A stretch of 64,000 nucleotides of DNA. Origin: an uncultured Christensenella sp. (lineage in GTDB: Bacteria > Bacillota > Clostridia > Christensenellales > Borkfalkiaceae). The notes beneath the pieces were generated by a model. It ran no database searches and was not told the DNA's origin. It saw only the letters and a list, made by a program, of their open reading frames with translations. The position numbers were made by a program, and so were the translations under genes. How positions within the stretch are numbered: position 1 is the first letter of the stretch; every line of letters starts with the position of its first letter. The DNA lies in assembly GCA_910577055.1 (NCBI GenBank), contig CAJTKX010000001.1, positions 372,001 through 436,000 on the forward strand, in the 5' to 3' direction. Below, piece by piece: positions 25,829 to 34,738 of the stretch.

Positions 25829-28800
25829 TTACATCAACAGGTCTTGCTCGGTAACGTCATCGTAGAAACCGTCGTCGTCGCCGCGTGCTCCGCGCAATTT
25901 AAGCGCAAGGATGAGCGCAACCAACGCTACGGCTACACAAATAACTATAAGCGCGATTTGCCAACCCGCAAGGCTGCCGTCGTCGCCCGCTACAGAGGTT
26001 TGCGGAACTTCCGCCGCAATATCCACATAGCCTTGAATAACATTGTAGTTTTTTGCGTCATCGGGCGTAAAGGTGTAGTAACATCTGTTTATACCTTCTT
26101 TAAGCGCATAGGCGCTCTCGTCCCAAGTAAGCGTTCCCGCAGTTGCACCGTTGCCCGCCGTGAACGTTAAATCGCTTAAAAGCGTGCCGACTGCCAAGCT
26201 GCCGCCTACCGCCGGCGTTATTACGGGGTCGATAGGGTTTATTTTGAACGTAGCTTCGATATCGGCAATCGGTTCGTGATTGTCGTCTACGGTAAACTTA
26301 GCCGTTACTTTGTAGGCGCCCGCGTCCTTTACCCCGTCGGTGTAAATATTGCCCTCTTCGTCCTCGTATTCGTACGTTACGGTTACCCAGTCGGGCAAGT
26401 TTTCTATCCCGCCGCCCGTTATCGGGTTGCCGAAGTTATAGTCTTTATCCTCGGGCGAAAGCGTTAAAGTACCCTCAAAAGGCTTTTTGGATACGCTAAG
26501 CCCCGCAATCTCTTTCGTAAGCGGTACGCCGCCGTCGGTGAAGCTTACGGTTATTTTCTCGTCGCCGTACTGTAAATACTTGCCTTTTTCATAGGTTATG
26601 CCGTAATCGCCATAATCCAAAGTCCTTTCCACGCCGTCGTTGTATTTTGCGGTCACTGTTATCGACGCGGTATCGAAAGTATCTAGCGCGATATAATTCG
26701 TTATTGCGTTGCTGTCGTCTACGGTTAGTTCGGTTAAAACCACGTCTTTGATTTCAACGTTGAAAATTTCGTTGTCAAGAGCTCCGAAGCTTACCGTGAT
26801 ATAGAAATCTTTGCCGCCCTTTGTAGGCATTTTCGTGGTATACGTTACGCCTTCGGAGTCGGTTATAACAAACGAAAATCCGCCCTCGATTTCGTCGGTG
26901 TCGCCGCTGTTGAATATGCCCGTGACTTTCAAGTTTTGTTTAATTACCGCAAACGATGTGGAGGTGAACAGCTCGGGCTGAGCAGTGTCCTTCCACTCCG
27001 CAATAATCGCAACGTAATTGGGTTGCTGCGCGGTAAGCTTTACTACCCCCGAAGCCGTAAAGAAGTGGTCGGTATCGTCGGGCGTGAAAGTCCAACGGTA
27101 CTCGTGTTCGCCGCCTTTTAACGAGGGTGCAAAACCGTCCTCTTCATTCCAAGCTACGCTTCCCGCGACGGTTGACCCGTTATAATTCGCGGTTGCGGTG
27201 ATTTGGGGTAACGATTTGCCTACAAATAGGGTATCCGTTCCGTCCCAATCCACATAGCTGATTGTTGTATTAGGCAATGCTTTGGTTATTTCAAAGGTAC
27301 CCTCTATATTGGCCTTGTAGTTGCCTATACCCGTTACGGTGTAGGCGGCTATGCCGACCTCGATATTGTTATCGTAGCTTATTACATAGTCGCGGTCTTT
27401 TACAAGCGTTACGCCTTTTAGCGTAACCGTTACACCCGACGCGGTTATCGCCCCGCCCGTCCATTGATACGTGGTTGCTATGCCCGTTACCGTTGCGGAA
27501 GCGATATCGGCTACGATTATCGTAAACGCTGTTTCCTTTACGTTAGTATAGTTGCCCATACCCGTCACCACTACTATTGCCGCGCCCAAATTAGTGTTGT
27601 TGCGGTATGTAACGGTGTAATCGGTACCCTCTGTAAGCACCTTGCCGTTATAGGTGACGGTAGGCGACGGCGTTATCGCGCTGCCCGTGTAGTCGTAAGT
27701 GCGGTCTATGCCAGTTATTTCCGATTTGGATATATCCGCCGCCACAATTTCGAAAGTTACGGTTTTTGTTGAATTGAAGTTGCCGAGTCCGCTTATTGTA
27801 ATCGTTGCGATACCCAACTCTTTATTGTCCGTATATGCAACCGTGTAATCGGTATCTTTTGTAAGAACCGCGCCGTTGAAGGTGACGATAGGCTCGGGTG
27901 TTATCGTGCTGCCCGTGTAGTCGTAAGTTGCGTCTATACCCGTTACGGCGGCGTCGTCTATGTCCGCTTCGCCTATATTAAAGTTTTGCGTTATAGTGCC
28001 CGTGTAGTTGCCGATACCCGTTATTGTTACGGTTGCGGTGCCTTTTGCTATATTGTTTGAGTAAGTTACCGTATAACCGGTATCCTTTGTAAGCGCAGTG
28101 CCGTTATAAGTTACCGTTACGGTAGGCTCGATTGCGCTGCCCGTGTAGTCGTAGCTTGCGTTTATTCCCGTCACCGTTGCGGACGAAATATCCGCCGCGA
28201 CAATTACGAAAGTTGCCGTTGCCGTGCCCGTAAAGTTGCCAAGCCCCGTCACGGTTATAGTTGCGGTACCCAATTCCGTATTGTCCGTGTAGCTGAGAAT
28301 ATATTCGGTATCCTTTGTAAGCAATAAACCGTTAAGATTTACCACGGGCAACGGTTCTATCGCGCTGCCCGTATACTCGGGCGATGCGTCAAAGCCGGTA
28401 ATCGTTGCCGAAGACAAGTCCGCCCTTACGATAGTAAACCCGTCCGTCAACGTGCCCGTATAGTTGCGGCTGCCCGTAATTGTTATAGTTGCGTTGCCGA
28501 CGTTAAGATTGTTTGAGTATACGATTAAATAGTCGGTATTTTTTATAAGAGTTTTACCGTCCAAAGTTAAGGTTAAAGGCGGTTCGATGCCTATGCCCGT
28601 GTATGTATATTCGATTTGCAAGCCCGATACCGTTGCGTACGATATATCCGCGGGATTAATGGTAAAAGTTATTTCTTTGGTGCCCGAATAATCGCCCGTA
28701 CCCGTCAAAATTACTTTTGCCGTACCCGCGTTTACGTTCGCAGAATAGCTTACGGTAAAGTCTACCCCCTCGATAAGCGTTAAATCGGCAATCTGCACGA

Positions 28801-31054
28801 GAGTTACGCTCGGCTCCTTTGCCGTGCCGTCATAGGTGTATGTATTCTGCGATATTGTTACGGTCGCGGTGGATATCGTAGGCGCCTCGATTACGAAGCT
28901 TACCTCCTTAACGCCGCTATAATTGCCCTTACCCGTAATTATCAAGGTCGCCGTGCCTACGGCTAAGTTGTTACGGTAACCGTATTCGAAGTCAACGCCA
29001 TTTTGCAACGTTTCGCTGCCGTCCGTTATTGCGGGGGTCGGCTCTTTGTCCGTTCCGTCGTAATAGTATTTTTCTATTGCGCCGACCGTGGCGTGCGTTA
29101 TGCTGCGGGCGGTTATGCTGAACGTTGCCGTCTTGGTGCCCGTATAATTGCCCTTACCAGTAATGGTTATAGTAGCAGTGCCCACGTTAATATTGCTAGC
29201 ATAGCTAAGAGTGTAGTCGGTATTATTTGCAAGGGTCTTGTTTATACCGTTATCCGTTAACGTCGGCGCGGGGTTCTTTGCGCTGCCCGTGTACTCTTGC
29301 GAGGAAACCGTACCGACGGTTGCGTTTGATATATTGCGCGCGGATATGGTGAAGGTTGCACTTTTAGTGCCAGAATAATTTCCCTTACCCGTTATAACCA
29401 GCGTTGCCGTGCCCGCATTGATATTGTTAGACCAACTAAACGTAAAGTCCGACGTGCTTGAAAGGGTAGTAGAGCCGTCCGTTACCGTTGCAGTGGGCTT
29501 CTTTGCCGTGCCGTCGTATGTATAATTGGTTATTGTACCGATAGTTGCATTGGAAATTGCGCGCCCGTTTATAGTAAACGTAGTGCTTTTGGTGCCCGTG
29601 TAATTGCCCTTACCCGTAATAGTTATGGTCGCGCTGCCTACGTTAACGTTATTGGAATAGCTAAAAGTAAAGTCCGTGTTGTTTGTAAGCGTTTTGCTTA
29701 TGCCGTTATCCGTTATTGTCGGCGTGGGGGTTATCGCCGTACCTTTATTGTAGTATTGCGTGCTTATAGTTCCGAAACTTGCGTTTGATATATTCCGCGC
29801 GGAAATAGTGAATGTTTTTGTTACTTTGCCGCCATAACTTCCTTTACCCGTTATAGTTACGGTGGCAATACCCACGTTTACGTTATTCGAATAAGAAAGA
29901 GCGTAATGCGTACCGTTTGTAAGGGTTGTTGTACCGTCCTTAATCGTAATTGTCGGTGTAATGGCGCTACCTTTATATGTTTGTGCGGAAATCGAACTGA
30001 TAGTTAAACTCGATAAGGCTTTACCCGTAATATTCAAAGTGTACGTTTTAGCGGACGTGGTGCCGTCGCTCCACTTATAGTTTGCCGTATCTTTCAGCGA
30101 CATAGTAAGCGTATATGTGCCCGCATTAGTACCGTTTATATACGGCGAAGTCTGTCCGGCACTACACGTTATTAAATTAGGGTTATAATTAACCCCTACC
30201 GTCATTCTTATTTGTTCGCCCGTGCACACAGCCGTTGCAGTCCTACCGCTTATGGAATATTTGTCGCTTGAATTAATGGACGGTATGGTAACGCTTGCCT
30301 TTGTTATTGTTAACGTATAAGTTTTTGCTGTAGTACCACCGGTCACCCACACATAATGTTCTGTGTTTTTCAGTGCAATGGTTATGGAATACGAACCGAC
30401 GTCTGTTTTATGTAAAACCGGCGCTAAACTACTCGACGAATCGTTACCGCCGCTTGCCGTAGTTAACGAAGAATCGGCAATAACCGCCATTGTGATAGAA
30501 CTTCCGCTATAAACCGCAGTTGCCGTGTTACCGCTAATTGTGTAGCTACTGCTTGGATTAATGGTTGGAACTTCAACCTTTTTTATTATTACAAGCGTAT
30601 ACGTCTTGGGCGAAGTTGTTCCGTCGCTCCATTGATAGTTTGTAGTGTTTTTCAGCGACATAGTAAGCGTATAATCGCCGGGGTTAGTACCCGCAACATA
30701 CGGCGAATATGTTCCGGCACTACATGTCATTAAACTAGGGTTAAAATTAACGCCAACTACCATTGTTATTTGTTTACCCGTCCAAATAGCAGTCGCTACA
30801 TATGATGTAGGAGTGGCATAATCATCACTTGAAGTAATCGAGGGTATTGTTACGGTTGTAACTGCCGTTGACGAAGCCTCGCGGTCGGGGGCGGAGATTT
30901 CCGTTTGTTCGGCTTGTTGCGGTACTTCCGCAGTTGCCTTGTTTGGGTTAAAAATTTCGAAGCATAGGAATACGACACAACCAATTAAGGCTGCGCACAG
31001 TGTGAGAAATAAGACAAGTTTAAACTTGCCCGTCCGCTTAAATGAAGTTTTCAT
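25829..31054 (-). CDS. Giant cell-surface protein with ~12 tandem Ig-like repeats
   Basis: The 1741 residues begin with a membrane-spanning signal segment (residues ~11-33) and an Ala/Glu-rich linker. Three ~85-residue Ig-like units follow (AXWTGKQITM-type, YTLTMSLKNT core). About twelve ~75-residue repeats come next (residues ~345-1270), each with YTGSAI.P near the start, a DYTVSYSNN core, GTATVTITGKGNYTGT and ending FTI.A. After these come MBG-like domains with FTPDD motifs, and a C-terminal membrane helix near residue 1710 followed by a short acidic tail. The repeats form a beta-sandwich stalk in related Firmicute surface proteins. No enzymatic motif and no LPXTG are seen. AAGGAG precedes the ATG. 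Adhesion is an inference. Confidence 0.8.
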   Translation of the reverse strand: MKTSFKRTGKFKLVLFLTLCAALIGCVVFLCFEIFNPNKATAEVPQQAEQTEISAPDREASSTAVTTVTIPSITSSDDYATPTSYVATAIWTGKQITMVVGVNFNPSLMTCSAGTYSPYVAGTNPGDYTLTMSLKNTTNYQWSDGTTSPKTYTLVIIKKVEVPTINPSSSYTISGNTATAVYSGSSITMAVIADSSLTTASGGNDSSSSLAPVLHKTDVGSYSITIALKNTEHYVWVTGGTTAKTYTLTITKASVTIPSINSSDKYSISGRTATAVCTGEQIRMTVGVNYNPNLITCSAGQTSPYINGTNAGTYTLTMSLKDTANYKWSDGTTSAKTYTLNITGKALSSLTISSISAQTYKGSAITPTITIKDGTTTLTNGTHYALSYSNNVNVGIATVTITGKGSYGGKVTKTFTISARNISNASFGTISTQYYNKGTAITPTPTITDNGISKTLTNNTDFTFSYSNNVNVGSATITITGKGNYTGTKSTTFTINGRAISNATIGTITNYTYDGTAKKPTATVTDGSTTLSSTSDFTFSWSNNINAGTATLVITGKGNYSGTKSATFTISARNISNATVGTVSSQEYTGSAKNPAPTLTDNGINKTLANNTDYTLSYASNINVGTATITITGKGNYTGTKTATFSITARSITHATVGAIEKYYYDGTDKEPTPAITDGSETLQNGVDFEYGYRNNLAVGTATLIITGKGNYSGVKEVSFVIEAPTISTATVTISQNTYTYDGTAKEPSVTLVQIADLTLIEGVDFTVSYSANVNAGTAKVILTGTGDYSGTKEITFTINPADISYATVSGLQIEYTYTGIGIEPPLTLTLDGKTLIKNTDYLIVYSNNLNVGNATITITGSRNYTGTLTDGFTIVRADLSSATITGFDASPEYTGSAIEPLPVVNLNGLLLTKDTEYILSYTDNTELGTATITVTGLGNFTGTATATFVIVAADISSATVTGINASYDYTGSAIEPTVTVTYNGTALTKDTGYTVTYSNNIAKGTATVTITGIGNYTGTITQNFNIGEADIDDAAVTGIDATYDYTGSTITPEPIVTFNGAVLTKDTDYTVAYTDNKELGIATITISGLGNFNSTKTVTFEIVAADISKSEITGIDRTYDYTGSAITPSPTVTYNGKVLTEGTDYTVTYRNNTNLGAAIVVVTGMGNYTNVKETAFTIIVADIASATVTGIATTYQWTGGAITASGVTVTLKGVTLVKDRDYVISYDNNIEVGIAAYTVTGIGNYKANIEGTFEITKALPNTTISYVDWDGTDTLFVGKSLPQITATANYNGSTVAGSVAWNEEDGFAPSLKGGEHEYRWTFTPDDTDHFFTASGVVKLTAQQPNYVAIIAEWKDTAQPELFTSTSFAVIKQNLKVTGIFNSGDTDEIEGGFSFVITDSEGVTYTTKMPTKGGKDFYITVSFGALDNEIFNVEIKDVVLTELTVDDSNAITNYIALDTFDTASITVTAKYNDGVERTLDYGDYGITYEKGKYLQYGDEKITVSFTDGGVPLTKEIAGLSVSKKPFEGTLTLSPEDKDYNFGNPITGGGIENLPDWVTVTYEYEDEEGNIYTDGVKDAGAYKVTAKFTVDDNHEPIADIEATFKINPIDPVITPAVGGSLAVGTLLSDLTFTAGNGATAGTLTWDESAYALKEGINRCYYTFTPDDAKNYNVIQGYVDIAAEVPQTSVAGDDGSLAGWQIALIVICVAVALVALILALKLRGARGDDDGFYDDVTEQDLLM

Positions 31055-31505
31055 GTGGTTCGGTCTCCTTCAAAGTGGTTCACAACTTTTTTACTATGAA
31101 AAAAGTTTTCAAAGGAATGTAAAAGTACGCTTATTTGCCGCATATTAGGGGGTCTTTCTGCTTTTGGGATTTGCAGAAAAATACATCTATTAGCATAATA
31201 GGTGTATTTTTTTTGTTAAAAAATAAAAAACTTGGCAAAAATTAACAAATTTTTGTCAAGTTATGTCGAATTTTGGCATATTTGGGGGGCAATTTTTGGA
31301 AATTTGTGAAAAATAGCAATTTTTTATTGACTTTTTAATAATATAGTGGTATCTTAACGGTGTAAAAAGTACACCTATTATGCTAATAGGTGTACTTTTT
31401 TATTGCAAGAAAAAAGGCGGATTTGTCCGCCTTTTTCAATTATTTGGGGCATATTAGGGTATTAACTGAAAAAATCGGGCATAATAATACGCCCGATTTT
31501 TTCAG
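31055..31505. other. Hairpin-rich intergenic region between surface-protein and pflB genes
   Basis: There is no gene in these 451 bp. It contains a palindrome around 31086-31106 (AACTTTTTT and complement), two imperfect copies of TATTTGSSGCATATTAGGG (31132-31150, 31441-31459), the palindrome pair described separately (31178-31398), a 13-bp stem at 31231-31260 (CTTGGCAAAAATT), a hairpin AAAAAGGCGGA at 31412-31436, and the pflB terminator (31465-31507). A plus-strand promoter TTGACT-N17-TATCTT (31327-31355) sits just before a hairpin and would give a transcript of only ~45 nt. Confidence 0.6.
31178..31398. repeat. MITE-like element bounded by related palindromes
   Basis: A 25-nt palindrome begins near 31182 (TACATCTATTA ... 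TAATAGGTGTA) and its reverse complement copy near 31370 (TACACCTATTA ... TAATAGGTGTA) differs at one base. Each is flanked by A and T runs. The outer ends TACAYCTATTA resemble the terminal repeats of the TTGACA array at 40757-40960. No coding capacity. Confidence 0.45.
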
Positions 31506-31507
31506 TT
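31465..31507 (-). terminator. Terminator of pflB
   Basis: A perfect 17-bp stem (AACTGAAAAAATCGGGC and complement) around a 10-nt loop, starting at the pflB stop codon, with a T-run on the minus strand inside the arm. Its core 26 nt recur at 44284-44309. Confidence 0.85.
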
Positions 31508-33758
31508 AAAAGCTTTCGTGTATGGTACGGGAAATAACGTCGTTCTGCTGTTCGCGGGTCAGCTTGTTGAAGTTAACCGCGTAGCCCGATACTCTAATGG
31601 TTAATTGGGGATAATTTTCGGGGTGGGCTTGCGCGTCAAGCAAAGTGTCGCGGTTGAACACATTTACGTTCAAGTGATATCCGCCGTCGGCAACGTAGCC
31701 GTCCAATAGCCCTACAAGGTTTTCTATTTGCTGCTCCTTTTCTTTGCCAAGCGAATTCGGCGTTATCGAGAAGGTGTTTGATATACCGTCGCGCGAGTAT
31801 TCGTATGGAAGCTTTGCAACCGATTCAAGCGAGGCAAGCGCGCCGCAGCAATCTCTGCCGTGCATAGGGTTCGCGCCCGGCGCAAGCGGTTGTCCCGCCC
31901 TTCTGCCGTCGGGCGTGTTGCCCGTGTTCTTACCGTAAACCACGTTGGAAGTTATCGTTAAAATTGACATAGTAGGCACGCTTTCACGGTAAGTGTAGTG
32001 GCTTTTCACTTTGTTCATAAAGGTCTTTACAAGCCAAACGGCAAGCTCGTCCGCCCTATCGTCGTTGTTGCCGTACTTGGGATAGTCGCCTTCGATTTTG
32101 AAGTCGGTTATTATCCCCTCTTCGTTCCTTACGGGGTAGACTTCCGCGTATTTGATAGCCGAAAGGGAATCCGCCGCGCACGAAAGCCCCGCAACGCCCG
32201 TGGCGAAAAATCTGCGGACTTCGGTATCGTGCAATGCCATTTCAAGCGCCTCGTAGCTGTACTTGTCGTGCATATAGTGAATAAGATTTAAGGTGTTGAC
32301 ATATAAGCCCGCAAGCCAATCCATCATTTGCCCGTACTTGCGCTTTACCTCTTCGAAGTTAAGCTTGCCGTCCCCCTCTACGGGCTCAAAGCAAGGCGAA
32401 ACTTGCATTGCCTTTCCGTCCTTATCTTTTACAAGCTCGTCCTTGCCGCCGTTAAGGGCGTACATAAGGCACTTGGCAAGGTTTGCGCGCGCGCCGAAAA
32501 ATTGCATATCCTTACCCACGCGCATTCCGCTTACACAGCAAGCTATGCAATAATCGTCGCCAAGCTCGGGGCGCATTAAGTCGTCGCTTTCATACTGAAT
32601 TGCAGAGGTCTTTATCGAAAGGTCGGCGCAGAAGTTTTTAAAGCCTACGGGTAAGCGCTTGCTCCACAATACGGTAAGGTTAGGCTCGGGCGCGGGTCCC
32701 AAGTTGGTTAGGGTGTGTAAAATTCTGAACGATGTTTTAGTTACAAGCGTTCTGCCGTCTATACCCATACCGCCTATACTCTCCGTAACCCAAGTGGGGT
32801 CGCCGGAGAAAAGCTCGTTATATTCCTTGGTGCGCATAAACTTGACGATGCGCAGCTTCATTACAAAATGGTCGATAAGCTCTTGCGCGCCGCTCTCGTC
32901 AAGCGCGCCTTTTTCTAAATCGCGCTTGATATAAATATCGAGGAAGGTTGAGTTTCTGCCTATCGACATAGCCGCGCCGTTTTGGTCCTTGACTGCGGCA
33001 AGATACCCGAAGTACAAGGCTTGAACGGCTTCCTTTGCGGTTTGGGCGGGTTGGGAGATATCCATTCCGTAAATTTGCGCAAGGGCTTTCAAGTTTTTAA
33101 GGGCTTTAATCTGCTCGGACAACTCTTCACGGTTTCTCACCTTGTCGGGGGTCATATCGCCGTCCATATTAAGTTTGTCTTGCTCTTTTTGCGCGATAAG
33201 GAAGTCTACGCCGTATAGCGCGACGCGGCGGTAATCGCCGACGATTCTGCCCCTGCCATAGGTGTCGGGCAAGCCCGTCAAAATATGGGCTTTGCGCGCG
33301 CGGCGCATTTCGGGGGTGTAAGCGTCGTACACTCCGTCGTTATGCGTCTTGCGGTATTTGGTGAAAATTTCTTTTATTGCGGGGTCAAGCTCATAGCCGT
33401 ACATATTCAAGGCTTGCTCTGCCATTTTTATACCGCCGAATGGCTGCAAAGCGCGCTTGAAAGGCTCGTCCGTTTGAAGTCCGACGATTTTTTCAAGCTT
33501 TTTATCGATATAGCCCGCGCCGTGCGAAAGCAACGTGGAAACGGTTTTGGTGTCCGCGTTTAAAACCCCGCCCGCCTTGCGCTCTTTTTCGGAAAGGGAT
33601 AAAATCTCTTTCCACAAGCGTTTTGTAGCCGTCGTGGCGGGCGCAAGAAAATTGCCGTCGCCCTCGTACGGGGTGTAATTGGTTTGAATAAAATCGCGTA
33701 CGTTAACCTCTTCGTTCCATTTGCCGCGGGTGAACCCATCCCAAGCTTTGATATCCAT
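31506..33758 (-). CDS. pflB: Formate C-acetyltransferase (pyruvate formate-lyase)
   Basis: The 750-residue glycyl-radical enzyme converts pyruvate and CoA to acetyl-CoA and formate. The active-site double cysteine is in IACCVSGMRVG (near residue 405) and the radical glycine in RVSGYAVNF (near residue 726). The ATG at 33758 is preferred over an in-frame GTG three codons upstream because AGAGG is spaced for it. It follows its activase gene by 12 nt, so pflA is upstream of pflB, the reverse of the E. coli order. Confidence 0.97.
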   Translation of the reverse strand: MDIKAWDGFTRGKWNEEVNVRDFIQTNYTPYEGDGNFLAPATTATKRLWKEILSLSEKERKAGGVLNADTKTVSTLLSHGAGYIDKKLEKIVGLQTDEPFKRALQPFGGIKMAEQALNMYGYELDPAIKEIFTKYRKTHNDGVYDAYTPEMRRARKAHILTGLPDTYGRGRIVGDYRRVALYGVDFLIAQKEQDKLNMDGDMTPDKVRNREELSEQIKALKNLKALAQIYGMDISQPAQTAKEAVQALYFGYLAAVKDQNGAAMSIGRNSTFLDIYIKRDLEKGALDESGAQELIDHFVMKLRIVKFMRTKEYNELFSGDPTWVTESIGGMGIDGRTLVTKTSFRILHTLTNLGPAPEPNLTVLWSKRLPVGFKNFCADLSIKTSAIQYESDDLMRPELGDDYCIACCVSGMRVGKDMQFFGARANLAKCLMYALNGGKDELVKDKDGKAMQVSPCFEPVEGDGKLNFEEVKRKYGQMMDWLAGLYVNTLNLIHYMHDKYSYEALEMALHDTEVRRFFATGVAGLSCAADSLSAIKYAEVYPVRNEEGIITDFKIEGDYPKYGNNDDRADELAVWLVKTFMNKVKSHYTYRESVPTMSILTITSNVVYGKNTGNTPDGRRAGQPLAPGANPMHGRDCCGALASLESVAKLPYEYSRDGISNTFSITPNSLGKEKEQQIENLVGLLDGYVADGGYHLNVNVFNRDTLLDAQAHPENYPQLTIRVSGYAVNFNKLTREQQNDVISRTIHESF

Positions 33759-33770
33759 AATTTGCACCTC

Positions 33771-34493
33771 TCATATAGTATTGTCGTTAACAGTTAAAAT
33801 TTTTCTTGCGTTTTCAACGCGCTCTTTCGTAGGGGGCTGAACGCCCTTTAACGGATAGCTTGCACCAAGCTTTTCATACTTTACTTCGCCCATTGTGTGA
33901 TAGGGAAGAACTTCAACCTTTTGCACCGTCTTTAAGCCGTCTATAAAATTTTTAAGCTTTTTCAAACTTGTGTCGTCGTCCGTAATGTCGGGCACAAGGA
34001 CGTGGCGAATCCACATTTTTACGCCGTTTTCGGAAAGGTATCGGGCGAAATCGAGCGTGTTTTTGTTGGAAAACCCCGTAATTTTTTTGTGCATACCGTC
34101 GTCGATATGCTTTATATCGAGAAGAACCAAGTCGGTATACTTTATAAGGGTATCGAAACGGTCATCGGCGGGGTTGAAAGTTGCGCCCGAGGTGTCGAGC
34201 GCGGTGTGGATACCCGCTTGTTTTAAAAGGCGGAAAAGTTCGGTAACGAAACCGATTTGAGCAAGCGGCTCACCGCCAGAAACGGTTACCCCGCCCGAAA
34301 GATAGCTTTTATACTTTAAAACTTCCTTCACGACCTCTTCCGGCGCATAATCTTTGCCGCCGCTAAATACCCAAGTATCTGGGTTGTGGCAATATTTACA
34401 GCGCAACGGACAACCTTGCATAAATACCACGAAGCGTATCCCCGGTCCGTCCACCGTGCCGAAAGTTTCGAAGGAATGTATTTTACCCGTCAT
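33771..34493 (-). CDS. pflA: Pyruvate formate-lyase-activating enzyme (radical SAM)
   Basis: The 240-residue radical-SAM protein has the cluster motif CPLRCKYC (Cys28, Cys32, Cys35), a GGE-type SAM motif (VTVSGGEPLAQ) and the N-terminus MTGKIHSFETFGTVDGPGIR typical of PflA. It installs the glycyl radical on PflB. The start is placed at this Met; 59 further in-frame codons upstream overlap the riboswitch-like leader and are not family-like. The first gene of pflA-pflB. Confidence 0.95.
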   Translation of the reverse strand: MTGKIHSFETFGTVDGPGIRFVVFMQGCPLRCKYCHNPDTWVFSGGKDYAPEEVVKEVLKYKSYLSGGVTVSGGEPLAQIGFVTELFRLLKQAGIHTALDTSGATFNPADDRFDTLIKYTDLVLLDIKHIDDGMHKKITGFSNKNTLDFARYLSENGVKMWIRHVLVPDITDDDTSLKKLKNFIDGLKTVQKVEVLPYHTMGEVKYEKLGASYPLKGVQPPTKERVENARKILTVNDNTI

Positions 34494-34500
34494 ATCAGAA

Positions 34501-34601
34501 AGAAAAAACAATGAGCTATTTATAAAAATAAATAGCCCAGACGAACGACTTTTTTGCCCTTCGCGGCTTCCTTGCGTTAATTCGCAAAAATTCGTCAGTT
34601 G
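34501..34601 (-). ncRNA. ZTP (pfl-motif) riboswitch with overlapping terminator
   Basis: Reading the minus strand: CTGACGAA (34598-34591) pairs via GACGAA with TTCGTC in the conserved 3' segment GTTCGTCTGGGC (34546-34535). Between them lies a hairpin TTGCG-AATTAA-CGCAA (34587-34572) and a linker ending GAAGCCGCGAAGGGC. This arrangement and the CGTCTGGGC signature match the pfl/ZTP aptamer, which senses ZMP/ZTP when one-carbon folate is low. A terminator hairpin (GGGCTATTTAT and complement, 34538-34513) followed by TTGTTTTTT overlaps the conserved GGGC, as in known terminating ZTP switches. It lies directly before pflA. Confidence 0.8.
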
Positions 34602-34626
34602 CCGCGCGGCTTCGGTTTGGAATTTA

Positions 34627-34655
34627 ATTATATCAGTAGGTTTTTGTTTTGTCAA
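34627..34655 (-). promoter_or_regulatory. Consensus promoter of pflA-pflB
   Basis: On the minus strand TTGACA (34655-34650), 17-bp spacer, TATAAT (34632-34627): a perfect consensus match. It leaves a ~125-nt leader containing the riboswitch. Confidence 0.88.
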
Positions 34656-34710
34656 ACGTTTGGAGCACAAAATATTGTATTAAAATTTTTTACAAAAACA
34701 CAAGATATAG

Positions 34711-34738
34711 AAAATGCGGGCTAAACAGCCCGCATTTT
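34711..34738 (-). terminator. Terminator of the mcsA-mcsB-clpC operon
   Basis: An 11-bp stem (AAAATGCGGGC and complement) with a 6-nt loop and T-run immediately after clpC. Confidence 0.88.

Noticed and set aside
25829..31054. Plus-strand open frames inside the giant surface-protein gene
   Set aside because: Shadow frames of a repetitive coding region without ribosome sites.
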